DNA of 64,000 nt. Origin: Emergomyces orientalis. Its lineage: Eukaryota; Ascomycota; Eurotiomycetes; Onygenales; Ajellomycetaceae. Of the stretch, positions 11,815-22,019 are shown piece after piece; positions within the stretch are counted from its first letter, which is position 1; each line of letters starts with the position of its first letter. The position numbers were made by a program, and so were the translations under genes. Below the pieces are notes generated by a model. It had not been told where the DNA came from and made no database searches. It worked only from the letters and a program-made list of their open reading frames with translations. The stretch lies in contig MOWL01000047.1 in the NCBI GenBank assembly GCA_002110485.1, positions 682,001 through 746,000 of the forward strand. The letters are read 5' to 3'.

Positions 11815-13053
11815 ATGGATGCAGGACTACCGTATCCACCATACCCGCCGCCAGAATATACTAGTCGACCTGCCACACCCCTTCTCGAGGTTTATGACTT
11901 CAACGATAATCCTCGCGGGCCCTCCTCTTCATTTCCGAACAATTCACGCAGCCCCCTCCAACCCTTTGACGCCCAGAGGCCGGATGAAGGCGGCGCAATT
12001 CACCTACAAGGGGATGATAATCGCTTACAAGTCATCCCTCCGCCTTCCCACCATGCCCTCGCAAATGACGCCGAGAGCGGAGATTCAATTCCCGCCCATA
12101 TTGTCACTGAGTCTAGAGAACTGGCGGAGCTCCATCGGATGGCCTTGGAATTAACACACGAACATGGCGGTATAAATGCCCCTGAAAGGGCAGACAACGA
12201 TTTCGAGGAGCCAGATAATCAAGCCCCTCAAGGAGATGGTATAGTGGCTAATGATGATGCATCATCAGGATACGAAGATTTTGTTGAGCCTGAGGGAGAG
12301 GCCCTCCCTAATTCATCTACTCAGGCAAGCATCAATGATGGGGAAAGTTCGCAAGACCACGATTCCGCGTTCCGTGAGGTCGCTGATCATGAATCTGCCG
12401 CCGAGTTCGTAAGCGCTTCGGCCATTTTGCCAGCTTTACAACAAGGAACACCTGTAAATGCAAACTATACCGCGCCCTACGGGGTTGGAGTGTATCCGAC
12501 CGTCCACCAAGTTCACGTGGTTGGTGCAGAATCAGCACTCGTCAATTCGGGAGGAGGTAGTAACGATTTGGATGAAGCAGAGCCCGCACAGGGCAATATC
12601 GCCCTGCCTGTGAACAATGTGACGGCCGCTATTGTTCCATCTAACACCATACCAAACCCCCCAAATGCTCAAATTGATCAAAATCCTGCAACCCCGCCAA
12701 ATTTTCCAAACTTTCCAAACCTTCCAAGCCCTCCGAGCCCTCCGAATCCCCCCGATTATGCAAGTGTTTCAACGGGCAACCCACACGCCAATGAGGAGTA
12801 TGAGGATTGGGTCGATCCGCCCGAACCACTGGCAAATGCCAACCATGATGTTGCCGGAAATGCTCCGAGCATTATCGAAATGTACGCCTGTCCTATTAAA
12901 TTCAATCAGATCATCTGGACACTTGTTGGGCTAACAGTTATCATCGCGGTTATTGTTTCAATAGTGTTAATCAGTCGGCGGACGCCATCGTCGGCACTCC
13001 TCAATAACCCTGGCCCTCCTATCCTCCATTTTCCACCCGTGGTGTCTCTTTAA
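11815..13053 (+). CDS. Proline-rich single-pass membrane protein
   Basis: Intronless, 412 residues from the ATG at 11815; the frame is open 48 nt further upstream but only to a TTG codon. Family not recognised. The N-terminus is Pro/Tyr rich (PYPPYPPPEY) and the middle is long, acidic and Asn/Ala rich. A short internal repeat, YED-[F/W]-V-x-P, occurs at residues 153 and 329. A run of Pro-rich triplets (NFPNFPNLPSPPSPPNPP) precedes the second copy. A hydrophobic segment around 366-388 (IIWTLVGLTVIIAVIVSIVL) followed by SRR looks like a transmembrane helix with a cytosolic stop-transfer signal, then a 20-residue Pro-rich tail. Same orientation and plan as the gene at 9996. Confidence 0.7.
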   Translation: MDAGLPYPPYPPPEYTSRPATPLLEVYDFNDNPRGPSSSFPNNSRSPLQPFDAQRPDEGGAIHLQGDDNRLQVIPPPSHHALANDAESGDSIPAHIVTESRELAELHRMALELTHEHGGINAPERADNDFEEPDNQAPQGDGIVANDDASSGYEDFVEPEGEALPNSSTQASINDGESSQDHDSAFREVADHESAAEFVSASAILPALQQGTPVNANYTAPYGVGVYPTVHQVHVVGAESALVNSGGGSNDLDEAEPAQGNIALPVNNVTAAIVPSNTIPNPPNAQIDQNPATPPNFPNFPNLPSPPSPPNPPDYASVSTGNPHANEEYEDWVDPPEPLANANHDVAGNAPSIIEMYACPIKFNQIIWTLVGLTVIIAVIVSIVLISRRTPSSALLNNPGPPILHFPPVVSL

Positions 13054-14018
13054 CATCTCCACGGCAGCGCCGGACGATGACGATGAAACGGAAAAGGTGA
13101 GTCTGTGATTAGGAATGACGTCGGTATCTGATATTGTTCTTGGTTATGTATTTATAGAGAAGGTAGCGGATTAGACTTTTATCTTTTTGGGGCGGTCGGC
13201 GCTGACCATCTATCTCCTATGAGAGAGCTCTTTTTCCATTTCTATACAAGATGTGGTTAAATAAAATTCTGTGTCTATATCTATGTCTCCATGGTACTAA
13301 TAACGTCTTGAAAGGGCTTCAGTCGGGGTCACATCTCTTTCTTCTCCCTGCGCTCAAATAGGGAATATATCCTTGAGCGGAACTTCACAACTCCTGTTTT
13401 TCCCTGTTGGAATCATCCTATCCACCAACACATCCACCACTTGGTACCAGTTTAATGTATGCTACTACTCCTTCGCGGAATCCTAATATTACAACTACAA
13501 GGCCAGCAACAGCAACACTGTCAAATGAGAAACTGATATCATTATGGGCTAATACAGCCCGTTTATAGAAAAATTTCATGACGCGATGGCTGATTATTTA
13601 TGTGGTCAGATGAGGACCTTGTCTTAAACAGCAATGTATTTAAATTTTATTCTTTCCGGGGAGATTCGTTTCCAGCCTTGAGGCGCAACGCATCCCTAAG
13701 TAAGGCATTAACATATATCCGTTTTCTCCCTGCGCTGCTGAAACCGCCCCCCTCTGCCCCTTAAGCCTACAAACTTCAAATTCTGCTTCCACGGCGGAGC
13801 AGCCGGGTCATGATGAGCAATTGGATTAGGAGGCGCAATTAGGCCAGCAAGAGCAAAGAGCGAGAGCAGCATCAACATCCCCGCGGTCGTTGGAGGTGCG
13901 GGAAAAAGGCCGACCCCCGGCAGGCATTTTTGCCAGAAATGCCCTGCTTCCTGTGGTCGTGGCTATTTGAGAAGGGCCAACAAGTTGGCGGTATCAAGAA
14001 CAAGTACAATCCTTCACC
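13054..14018. other. Intergenic
   Basis: No gene seen. A more GC-rich block at about 13740-13950 with an attgg (CCAAT-type) element near 13819 could be the promoter of the candidate micro-gene that follows. Confidence 0.4.
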
Positions 14019-14177
14019 ATGTTAGTCTAACCATTTTAAACCATCTTCCATTAACTGAGTTTTTCATCTTTCAGGGCGACTAGTCGGGTGTTCCGCCGCC
14101 CCTTTCGCTCCCGTTCAGCCCAGCAACACTTAAAGGAGGCGACAGAGCACTCCCTACCTACAATAACAACTCGTTGA
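14019..14177 (+). CDS. Candidate micro-gene with intron-split start codon
   Basis: The sequence reads AT at 14019-14020, then gttagt (donor), a 54-nt intron with a ttaac branch-like element and a ttttcatctttcag acceptor, then G completing ATG at 14075. The resulting ORF is 34 residues and starts MATSRVFRRPFRSRSAQQ; it is basic with Arg/Phe, resembling a mitochondrial presequence or small organelle protein. A conserved-looking frame (VEEVSRLREEMDNKVL) follows the TGA in the same frame, so a second splice event or longer product is possible. I do not recognise the protein. It rests on splice signals and composition only. Confidence 0.35.
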
Positions 14178-14744
14178 TCGGGGGTTCAGGTTGAGGAGGT
14201 AAGCAGGCTGCGCGAAGAGATGGATAATAAGGTATTGAGATGCCAAAACTCCAGCAGCGTTGGCTTAATTTTCATAAATTTTAGGGTTAATACTTCTTTA
14301 GCTGTTTCATCTTTTCCCTCCTTCTGTCTCTCGATCCCCTTTTCCCTTAATCTTTGATTTTCTCCTGGCGCATAGAAGCCTTCTTTATGGCTGTTTATTT
14401 TTGGGTTCCCCTTCCCCTGGTTGGCGATAAGATAAGGGGAAGGTTTCCCGACCTACATCCAACTAGTTACTTAGTAATCCGATTTGTTCTGATACACCAC
14501 AGAGTGAATTTTCCCGCGATTTCGGCGCCTGATATATCAGATAATGTCTACTTACCATGGTGATCATTAAGATAAAGCTTGTCTAGACAGCCTACTCTTG
14601 GTTTTCTTTGGGAAGGGTGTGGCCCAACATCTGGTGGGGTAATAATTTGCTTATCAACCTTCTCACCGCGGGGCAAAATCAACAAAAAAAAAAAGAAAAA
14701 TTTATTCGCGAACACAAAAAAATATATATTTCTGTACCCTACAA
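14178..14744. other. Intergenic, promoter of the TPR gene
   Basis: Contains an A-rich stretch at 14682-14730 immediately before the next ATG. No gene seen beyond the possible extension of the micro-gene noted above. Confidence 0.4.
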
Positions 14745-17700
14745 ATGGCGACCTCAGAACATCTTCCAGCGTCCTTGGACCTTTTATACACCGGCCCATC
14801 ATCTTCCTCATTCTTCAGATACGATGCTCTGCGCCTTTCAGATGAAGAATGTCACGCCATCCTCCATCTCCCACTGACTCAGCTAGTTTGCGGTCGCGCT
14901 GAGCAATCCGCCTCCGGGGATGCTCAAGATCGCGTCACAAATGGGCCATTATCCTATATTGACTTCCTTGTCGAAAATATCGACGCAATTCTCCGCGCTG
15001 GCGACGTTGCTGATGCTCCATTCACACGCTCCCAGCTCCTTCACATTGGCATTGCGGCCTTGTCTGCGTTTCTTCAGTCAAATGTTACCGGCCCTCCATT
15101 ATTGTTCCGGTCGTCGGATCTACTGATTCCCGACTTTTTAATGCACAAGAGTGATGGAGGCTCCGATGCGACGCAAACCCTTCAATTATTGCGCGAGACA
15201 ATGGTGCGCAGCTTGACCGTTGATGGTGAAGCGGCTTATAAACTCACACCCAATGTCGAGATGTTCTGCCTTGCGAAAGCGATTCTAAATCATCCGGCCC
15301 TCGCTCCTTCTTCCAATGATGATGGTGATATGATCTTTACCACGCCTTTGGTAGCGTGGACCTTTCGCATGAGGGTTAATTTTCTGCACCAGAAGTTGCT
15401 ATCAGAAAATACTACGACTTTGCAGTCCCTCATTTATGCTGACTTGGGCTTTCTGGCCGATAAGATTTTGCAAGCCGAGTCTGCATCTTTACGAAGCGCG
15501 GAAGAACGCGCTAAATTCCTCTTAGAAAGAGCGACGATTCATACACATCATGGATTCGATGCCAAGGCGAGAGCAGATCTTGAGCGTGCAGCGGACGAAA
15601 CAGGATTCCAATATGCGTTAACGGGAAGGCTTGGGAAGCGGACCAAGTTTCAGGATCGAGACATTAGTCAACTTGTCGTGTTGGCGAAGAGCTCGGATGG
15701 GGAACATTCAACGGTTGCAGCGGCTCAAGAGGACCAGCCAACCTCGGAATTTAAGGCAAAGGCTACATCACCAGAGAGCTCCAGACCCAAGAATTTGGAT
15801 CTCAATGATGACACGCTTTTGGAAGCTATATCCTTTAAGCAATATGACCCTGTAGAAGAGCAGGAGAGATCAATGACGGTACAGGACCACTCAACCTTGC
15901 CACCGGTTCTAGCAGCTCTTGACCCCTCGGACCAGCCAAGGCTGAATGCGTTGGATTCCATTATCCTCCTTTCCATTGCATCAGCCATAACAAATACCTC
16001 GCCACAACATGGCCTCACAAGGGAGGAAACGCTGCCCTATGCGACACGGGTTATAGATGGTGGAAGCTCGAACTGGCAGGTTTATTCTCAGGCTCTGTTG
16101 GTTCGGAGCAAAATCGAAGGGTACAGGTCGCGAACAGTTGAGCGAGGTTTACTACAGCTACAAGCCCTCGTCGACCAGGTTATCGCTGATACTGCGTCTG
16201 AACCCATTTCTGGTACTGATAAAGATGCCGAACAGGCCACTACTTTCCTTCCTCGCCCCGAAGCGTCAGAGTCAGCCCCTGCAAGTGACAGACTCCAGTA
16301 TATTTGGCTTTTAAATTTCTCTACGAGATGGGACCTTGAGGCCGAGCTTGCTTCTAGATGGGTTAGTCTCGGCGGGCTCCGCAGTGCCCTTGATATCTAC
16401 GAACGATTACAAATGTGGGCCGAAGCAGCGTTGTGCTACGCCGCCACGGACAGGGAAGAAATGGCTAGAATCATGGTACGGAAACAGTTGTTCAAACGTA
16501 CGAACCCTGACTCTACAGATGACAATGATAATTTCGAAGGGACCGAACTTGCACCACTCCCGGCAGATGCTCCGCGCCTATTTTGTATTTTGGGCGACAT
16601 TGACAACGATCCTGCGATGTATGAACGTGCGTGGGAGGTCTCAGAGCAGCGTTATGCCCGTGCCCAACGCTCCCTAGCACGTCACTATCTCACCACCAAA
16701 CCACCCTCACTCCAAAAAGCAGAGGAAGCCTACCGCAAGAGTTTAGCTATCAATCGGCTCAACCACAGCGCCTGGTTTGCACTTGGCTGTGTACAGCTAG
16801 AACTGGAGAAATATAAGGATGCGGTAGAATCGTTCACGCGCAGCGTCCAGTTGGAGGAAACAGATGCTGAGGCCTGGAGCAATCTAGCTGCAGCATTGAT
16901 CAACCTTCCACCGCCAACCACCATCGAAATTTTGGAACCAAATACCACATCTGCAGCCACAGATGAAGAGGAATCAGCACATATCCCACAAAATCCAGAT
17001 CCACACAAGCATAAACGAGAAGCACTGGCTGCCCTCAAACGTGCCGCCAAGTATAAGCACACCGACCACCGCATCTGGGACAATCTTCTGACCGTCAGCG
17101 CATCAATCCCACCTCCCGACACGCCTTTCCGTGATATAGTCTACGCCCAGAAACGCCTCATCGAGCTCCGCGGCCCCAAACACGGCGAAAAGGCTATCGA
17201 CGTCAACATTCTCACGGCAATTGTCAACACCCTTACAACAGACCATGCGCCTGACGGCGCTACTGCTGATGGGGCAAAGCATCCTGCAGCAACCCCTGTC
17301 TTCGGCCGCGGCACCCTCCCGGCGATAATACTTAAACTCCTCGACGAAGACGTCATCCCGCTCATCACGCACTCTGCACCACTATGGCTGCTCGTGGCGA
17401 AGGTAGAGGCGTGGCGAAAACGACCATCTCGTGCGCTTGCTGCACATGAGAAGGCGTGGCGTGCCACAGTCGCGTCATGCACGCAGGGAGCATTCCAGAT
17501 GGGTGACGAGAAGAAGTGGTTGGAGGTTGTGGAAGCGACGGAGAAGGTGGTCCGTGAGGGGTATGCAGGATTTGGGCCAATGGATAAGGAGAAGGAGGGG
17601 GATACGATTTCGGAAGAGGAAACGAAGGAGCATGGTGAGGTGGAGCTTGTTGCGAAGGATTGGAGGTTTAAGTCTCGCAGTGCGGTGAGGAGTGTGCAGG

Positions 17701-17783
17701 GTAAAGGGAAAGAGTTTTGGGAGGGGACTGAAGGTTGGCGGCGGTTGAAGGAGCTGAGTGGTGAGGTTAGTGGGGGCAATTAG
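14745..17783 (+). CDS. EMW1: TPR protein, Emw1/TTC27-like
   Basis: Intronless, 1012 residues. The layout matches the Emw1 (yeast)/TTC27 (human) family: a long divergent helical N-terminal half and a cluster of tetratricopeptide repeats in the second half. TPR units are clear near residues 630-720, for example the helix pair WFALGCVQLELEKYKDAVES with the usual W-x2-L/A-G and A/F positions, followed by AEAWSNLAAALI. An acidic linker (DEEESAHIPQ) interrupts the repeats near 740. Yeast Emw1 is essential and linked to cell-wall integrity; TTC27 acts in assembly of large complexes. Soluble, with no signal peptide or transmembrane segment. The C-terminal 60 residues are charged. Start chosen at the first ATG after an A-rich leader. 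The family call is by resemblance. Confidence 0.8.
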   Translation: MATSEHLPASLDLLYTGPSSSSFFRYDALRLSDEECHAILHLPLTQLVCGRAEQSASGDAQDRVTNGPLSYIDFLVENIDAILRAGDVADAPFTRSQLLHIGIAALSAFLQSNVTGPPLLFRSSDLLIPDFLMHKSDGGSDATQTLQLLRETMVRSLTVDGEAAYKLTPNVEMFCLAKAILNHPALAPSSNDDGDMIFTTPLVAWTFRMRVNFLHQKLLSENTTTLQSLIYADLGFLADKILQAESASLRSAEERAKFLLERATIHTHHGFDAKARADLERAADETGFQYALTGRLGKRTKFQDRDISQLVVLAKSSDGEHSTVAAAQEDQPTSEFKAKATSPESSRPKNLDLNDDTLLEAISFKQYDPVEEQERSMTVQDHSTLPPVLAALDPSDQPRLNALDSIILLSIASAITNTSPQHGLTREETLPYATRVIDGGSSNWQVYSQALLVRSKIEGYRSRTVERGLLQLQALVDQVIADTASEPISGTDKDAEQATTFLPRPEASESAPASDRLQYIWLLNFSTRWDLEAELASRWVSLGGLRSALDIYERLQMWAEAALCYAATDREEMARIMVRKQLFKRTNPDSTDDNDNFEGTELAPLPADAPRLFCILGDIDNDPAMYERAWEVSEQRYARAQRSLARHYLTTKPPSLQKAEEAYRKSLAINRLNHSAWFALGCVQLELEKYKDAVESFTRSVQLEETDAEAWSNLAAALINLPPPTTIEILEPNTTSAATDEEESAHIPQNPDPHKHKREALAALKRAAKYKHTDHRIWDNLLTVSASIPPPDTPFRDIVYAQKRLIELRGPKHGEKAIDVNILTAIVNTLTTDHAPDGATADGAKHPAATPVFGRGTLPAIILKLLDEDVIPLITHSAPLWLLVAKVEAWRKRPSRALAAHEKAWRATVASCTQGAFQMGDEKKWLEVVEATEKVVREGYAGFGPMDKEKEGDTISEEETKEHGEVELVAKDWRFKSRSAVRSVQGKGKEFWEGTEGWRRLKELSGEVSGGN

Positions 17784-19753
17784 ATGATAACGAAGATTTA
17801 TGGGTCCTCTGCAGGATGATTTATGTCAATTGTTGCGGTTAATGGGGGGAGATAGGCAAAAACAGGACCTTCTATTCGAAGAACAATCGGATTGTATCTA
17901 AAAACTTACTGTGATTACCATACGTGATTTAATTTTACGACCTAACTATTTAATTTTACTACTATCAAACCATAATTAACTTCATATTCCAAGCCCTTCT
18001 GGTGAGGACGCGGTCATGGAATAGAGAAACGAAAAAAATATCATTATCCTCCTAATCCAAGCCATCAATGCAGAGATAGGTCTTATCGTCCTAATGATCG
18101 TACGATGGTGTTAGTAATTCTACCCCAGAACTCTTCATTGTGCAGCCGCGTTCCCCTGGGCATAATTGATAACATCATGGGCTCTAATTTCTGCCTATGA
18201 CAAAAAGAAGATGAGATTAGAGTTATCCATATCACTGGTAAATTAATCATTCTGTCAGCAGAGAGAGTGCACTTGACTTCTGTCATATCACATTCCCCGT
18301 ATGTAGTTGACAGTCAATGAAGTTTGGGAAAATCTGATCTCTCTCAATTTTCAAGGAATCATTCTCATAAAATTTACCATTGTCACAATTCTCACAGTCT
18401 CAACAATTTCGGCTACGCCGATCGCAGCTGGATGACGTTGTAGGTTTTCCGTAGCAGGCATTTACTGACACTCAATTTAAAAAGCTCGACCCTTTTGTTG
18501 GCAACGCTGGGTGATGCTCCCTTTTTTAATGGGTGCAGCATAGCGTACATACTCTTTGCCTTTTATATTGCAGTTGAAGCCCTGTGTGGAAAAGCGGTAC
18601 TTGATATTGCAGATCAAGGAAAATATGCATGGCATGACTCTACCAGTAAGAGAGGTTGTTGGGCTCTTCAGCCTTGTGAAATATCAGAAGAAGCTGCATT
18701 GACAGATTCCAGAATCACTAGTTTCATACAGCGGTAGAATCGTTAGAGTCTACGGCCACTATCCTATGATTGATAGAAAGATGATCACTGACTACCACCA
18801 TTCCCTTTTGTTTGTTTTCGTTGAACAGCAGAGTGGAGGGTTCATTTCATGAAGGTTTTTGTATGGGCATGTATTCGGCCTGGGCGTGATATCAGGCAAA
18901 ACGAGCTACCAATCGTCAGCTGCAGCACGCCACACCATCCTGGGGTATTAGAACAATCTGAGTCCAGTTTCTGGGAATCAACGGGACGTTAGCAAGGTGC
19001 CGAAGGAGGTTGAGATGCATCCATACTTAAAAATGATTGGCTAGAGGCCAATATTAAATCTTCAAAAACATTCAAGATGCGAAAAGAAAAGACGAATATA
19101 GGTTTTTAGATAATCGATGTATATCTAGTGAACGGGATTGTTGCTACCGGACTGCAACAGAGCTGAGACTCAATTTGGAGATTCTAGTCGCATAATAAAA
19201 CAATACGTCAAAAATGCGTTTCATCAGCCTTTACTACCTTCTTGTCCCTCATGCTATATATCGGCGCATCATCAAGGTTCCCGTTTGGGGAGAACATAAC
19301 AGGAACGTGTATTTCTATAAACAAGAAAATCAAAAGGGAATGGAAAGGACAGAAAAGGCAAATAGCACAGTATCGTCCAACGAAGCTAAGAGCATGTTAC
19401 AAAACAATAAATCAAAAACGACGGTTGAAAACTGAGAGAACAATTGAAGTTTTTGGCAATAGCCCAAGTCAGCCATCACCAACAGCATTGCCTGCTCCCG
19501 AAATTCGGACTTTTAACCTGGCACCCTAGTGATTAAATTACCTGTAGGATAGAGAGCCACCTGAGAGACTACTGGTTACGTGGGCGGAGTAAGTATCCAT
19601 GTGTAGACAGCGTAGCTCCGCCAGAAAAATTGTCGCCAGGAGAATCGACACCAGAACCAGTGCCACCCGAAGAGTCGTCATCCTCGCTGTTGCCCGTGCC
19701 CATTTCATACCCGTTTGAAGTATTAGATATAGGCTAGGAAATTAATTTCGCAA
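17784..19753. other. Intergenic, no gene seen
   Basis: About 2 kb of AT-rich DNA between two converging genes. Short ORFs at 18495-18737 and 19214-19529 overlap in different frames and lack splice or family support. No element ends or RNA genes were recognised. Confidence 0.45.
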
Positions 19754-20875
19754 TTAATCGGTATGATCCAGAGGGCGGAGTTCCGCAAGTGATGAGTGAC
19801 CTACAGAAATGTGTCTACCTGTATATTCCCGAAGATTTTTGTCTTCCTCTGCATCGAACAGATCTTGGCTTTCATCAGACTGATCCTTATTATCAGTTTC
19901 AAACTCCGATGAGCAATAGGTAATGGCGCATTCATTATCGGTCGCAAACACTTCCGCGCTGGATAAGAGCAAATCGGGATTGATACAATTATAGGGGTTT
20001 GAATTGGCTATTCTGGGTCTCCTGACCCGGTACTTGTTAATTAATTTCCCTTTGAGTGCTCGTTTTGGCCTGGGTGAATTCAGTGGCAGGGACCTTGCCG
20101 GCCGTTTCAACGGGATTATGACTCCAGCGGTTTCAACCATAGTCGCTACTGGTTCCACCTCCGATTTCAGAGAAGTGGTTTCATTCATGCTGGGGCTGCT
20201 GGAATTCCTCGTAAAACCTCCTCCCAATTTCGAAACGTTCCACGGCGCGAAACCGGGGCATATAATACTATAGGCAGGTTGGCACTCCGGATAACTTCTG
20301 TTAAATTGCTGGTCGGAAGATTGGGCAGCCACCTGAGGGTTTGTGTATGCGCGATAATGATTTTCGTCATAGCTGTTCCATCCATAATTGCTTGTACTCA
20401 TGAAGGAGTTTATTTGTCCCTGCCGAGAACGATGAGTCTGCAGAGAAATCGGTGGTACGGCGGATAGGGGATAGAAACTGGTCGGCATCCCGCTTATTGG
20501 GATGTTCGCCTGTTCCCGGCCTAGAGGCGGTTGTACTGTAACTGTAGAAACTTGGGCAGCTTGGGGAGCTTGGGGAGCTTGGGAATGTTGTGAAATGGTG
20601 GTTAAATGCGTCCCGTAATCCAAATTCCCGTGTCCTGCGTAGAAAGGCACAGGATCACATCCCTGACTAGTGTATCCTGTCTGTTGGGGACCCACCGCAC
20701 TCGCAATGTCGGTAAGAGGCACGTTTATCAATGCCCCTTCGCGTTTCCCTTGGGTCATCCCTGCTTCATCAATATGTGAGATATGCTCTTCCCAAGCACG
20801 CCCCCCTTGTTGCGAGTCAACGTCCGGAGCTGAATGGCGATTCCAGTCCCTGCCAAAAGTAAAGCATTTCGTCAT
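19754..20875 (-). CDS. Unknown Ser/Gln/Pro-rich protein
   Basis: 373 residues from the ATG at 20875, family not recognised. Low-complexity N-terminal two thirds with Gln/Ala-Pro triplets (QAPQAPQAAQ), many Tyr, Asn and Ser, a basic patch around residues 250-285 (KRPARSLPLNSPRPKRALKG) that could be a nuclear localisation signal, and an acidic C-terminal region (SDESQDLFDAEEDK). The composition resembles fungal transcription-associated disordered proteins. An acceptor-like tttggcag lies at 20850, so the true gene may have an upstream exon and begin elsewhere. Confidence 0.5.
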   Translation of the reverse strand: MTKCFTFGRDWNRHSAPDVDSQQGGRAWEEHISHIDEAGMTQGKREGALINVPLTDIASAVGPQQTGYTSQGCDPVPFYAGHGNLDYGTHLTTISQHSQAPQAPQAAQVSTVTVQPPLGREQANIPISGMPTSFYPLSAVPPISLQTHRSRQGQINSFMSTSNYGWNSYDENHYRAYTNPQVAAQSSDQQFNRSYPECQPAYSIICPGFAPWNVSKLGGGFTRNSSSPSMNETTSLKSEVEPVATMVETAGVIIPLKRPARSLPLNSPRPKRALKGKLINKYRVRRPRIANSNPYNCINPDLLLSSAEVFATDNECAITYCSSEFETDNKDQSDESQDLFDAEEDKNLREYTGRHISVGHSSLAELRPLDHTD

Positions 20876-21244
20876 TTCAGGTAACAAACATTAGAAGGGA
20901 GAAGGGGACGAACAAACTGTTATCCTCAGAATGAAGATAGGATTAAATATATTTGATCCAAAAAAACGAACGTGATAGAACTGCCGTAAACCAGCATAGA
21001 AAGAATATGAAAGCAGTCCGGTAAAGGATGAACTGATAATGAGAAAAGCCAGCAGAAACAACCTTGGAAGTAATCTGTGTTGTTTAGTGCTTAGGCAAAG
21101 CCAAGTATAGAGCCAGCAGGCATTTAAGAAGGAGAGGTCCAGCATATGGGAGAATGGAAGTTGCGTCCTCCATCATATTAAAAGAGGGCGTCCCTCAGTG
21201 AAATCGCAGCTGTAAAGTGATGGTCAAATACGCTCAAAAGAGGT
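20876..21244. other. Upstream region of the minus-strand gene, edge of the repeat island
   Basis: An open minus frame at 20891-21145 is hydrophobic (LLPRLFLLAFLIISSSF) but has no supported link to the neighbouring gene. The repeat island begins at its right end. Confidence 0.35.
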
Positions 21245-21265
21245 ATTATTATTATTATTATTATT
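21245..21265 (-). repeat. (ATT)7 array, probable LINE 1 3' tail
   Basis: Seven ATT units lie downstream of the last coding remnant of LINE 1 (minus strand AAT/TAA repeats). Simple-repeat tails of this kind end several non-LTR elements; the assignment is by position. Confidence 0.6.
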
Positions 21266-21580
21266 TCTACACCACTTGATCCCGAGGATATGTGGGGAGG
21301 CAACTAGTATACAAAGTGAGGAAAACCTTGGGTTATCTAGTATAGTCCTGGCCTAAAAACCCCCTGAACAGCAAATCTATTCAACATTTATAATTGCTTC
21401 AAGTACCGTGGAGCAGCTCCCGCTGCTCTTAGAGAAGATGGTGCATAGCACTGTGAGAAGACAAGAAAACCCTCTATATCATCATCACCCCTGTCTGAAC
21501 ATAAGAAAGACTTCTAATGAATGTGGCATCTCATGCTGTGTGTCTGCCGCTCATCGCGCAGACTTCAACATCCTGGAGTG

Positions 21581-21680
21581 CTTGTAGCGCGCAGGCCACT
21601 CAACTCCACACTTGTGGCGCGCCCGGTCACCCAACTTCGCGCTTGCAGTGTGTCAGTCCACCCAGATCCGCACTTCAAGC
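21581..21680. repeat. 30-31 bp minisatellite in the 3' part of LINE 1
   Basis: Units start at 21581, 21611, 21642 and 21673 with the cores CTTGTAGCGCGC, CTTGTGGCGCGC and CTTGCAGTGTGT; the fourth is partial. The repeats keep CpG inside a CpG-poor element and share their core with the array at 24602. Confidence 0.6.
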
Positions 21681-22019
21681 TCACTATCTTCTGGTAGAGT
21701 CTCGCTCTTTGCACTCTTCATCCTCTGATATGCATCAGCTGTATTTCTTAGTTATGCTGTGCATCTCATTCCACCCTTCTCTCACTTAACACCTTGGCTA
21801 GAGAGAACTGTCTGAGAATGTTCTGCTTGAGTCACCACTTAGTGAGTCTGTGCAGTTCTTTCTTGGTGTTCAGCAATCACTTCTTATTCACTCTGCCCTT
21901 CTGCTCCAGCTCCGCGCGTTCCCCACTGAATCATGTGCAGTGTATCATCACATGCAGCACCATTTCATGCTCATATTCACATGGACATTTCAGTGTGGGG
22001 AAGTCAGGAACTCTTCTTC

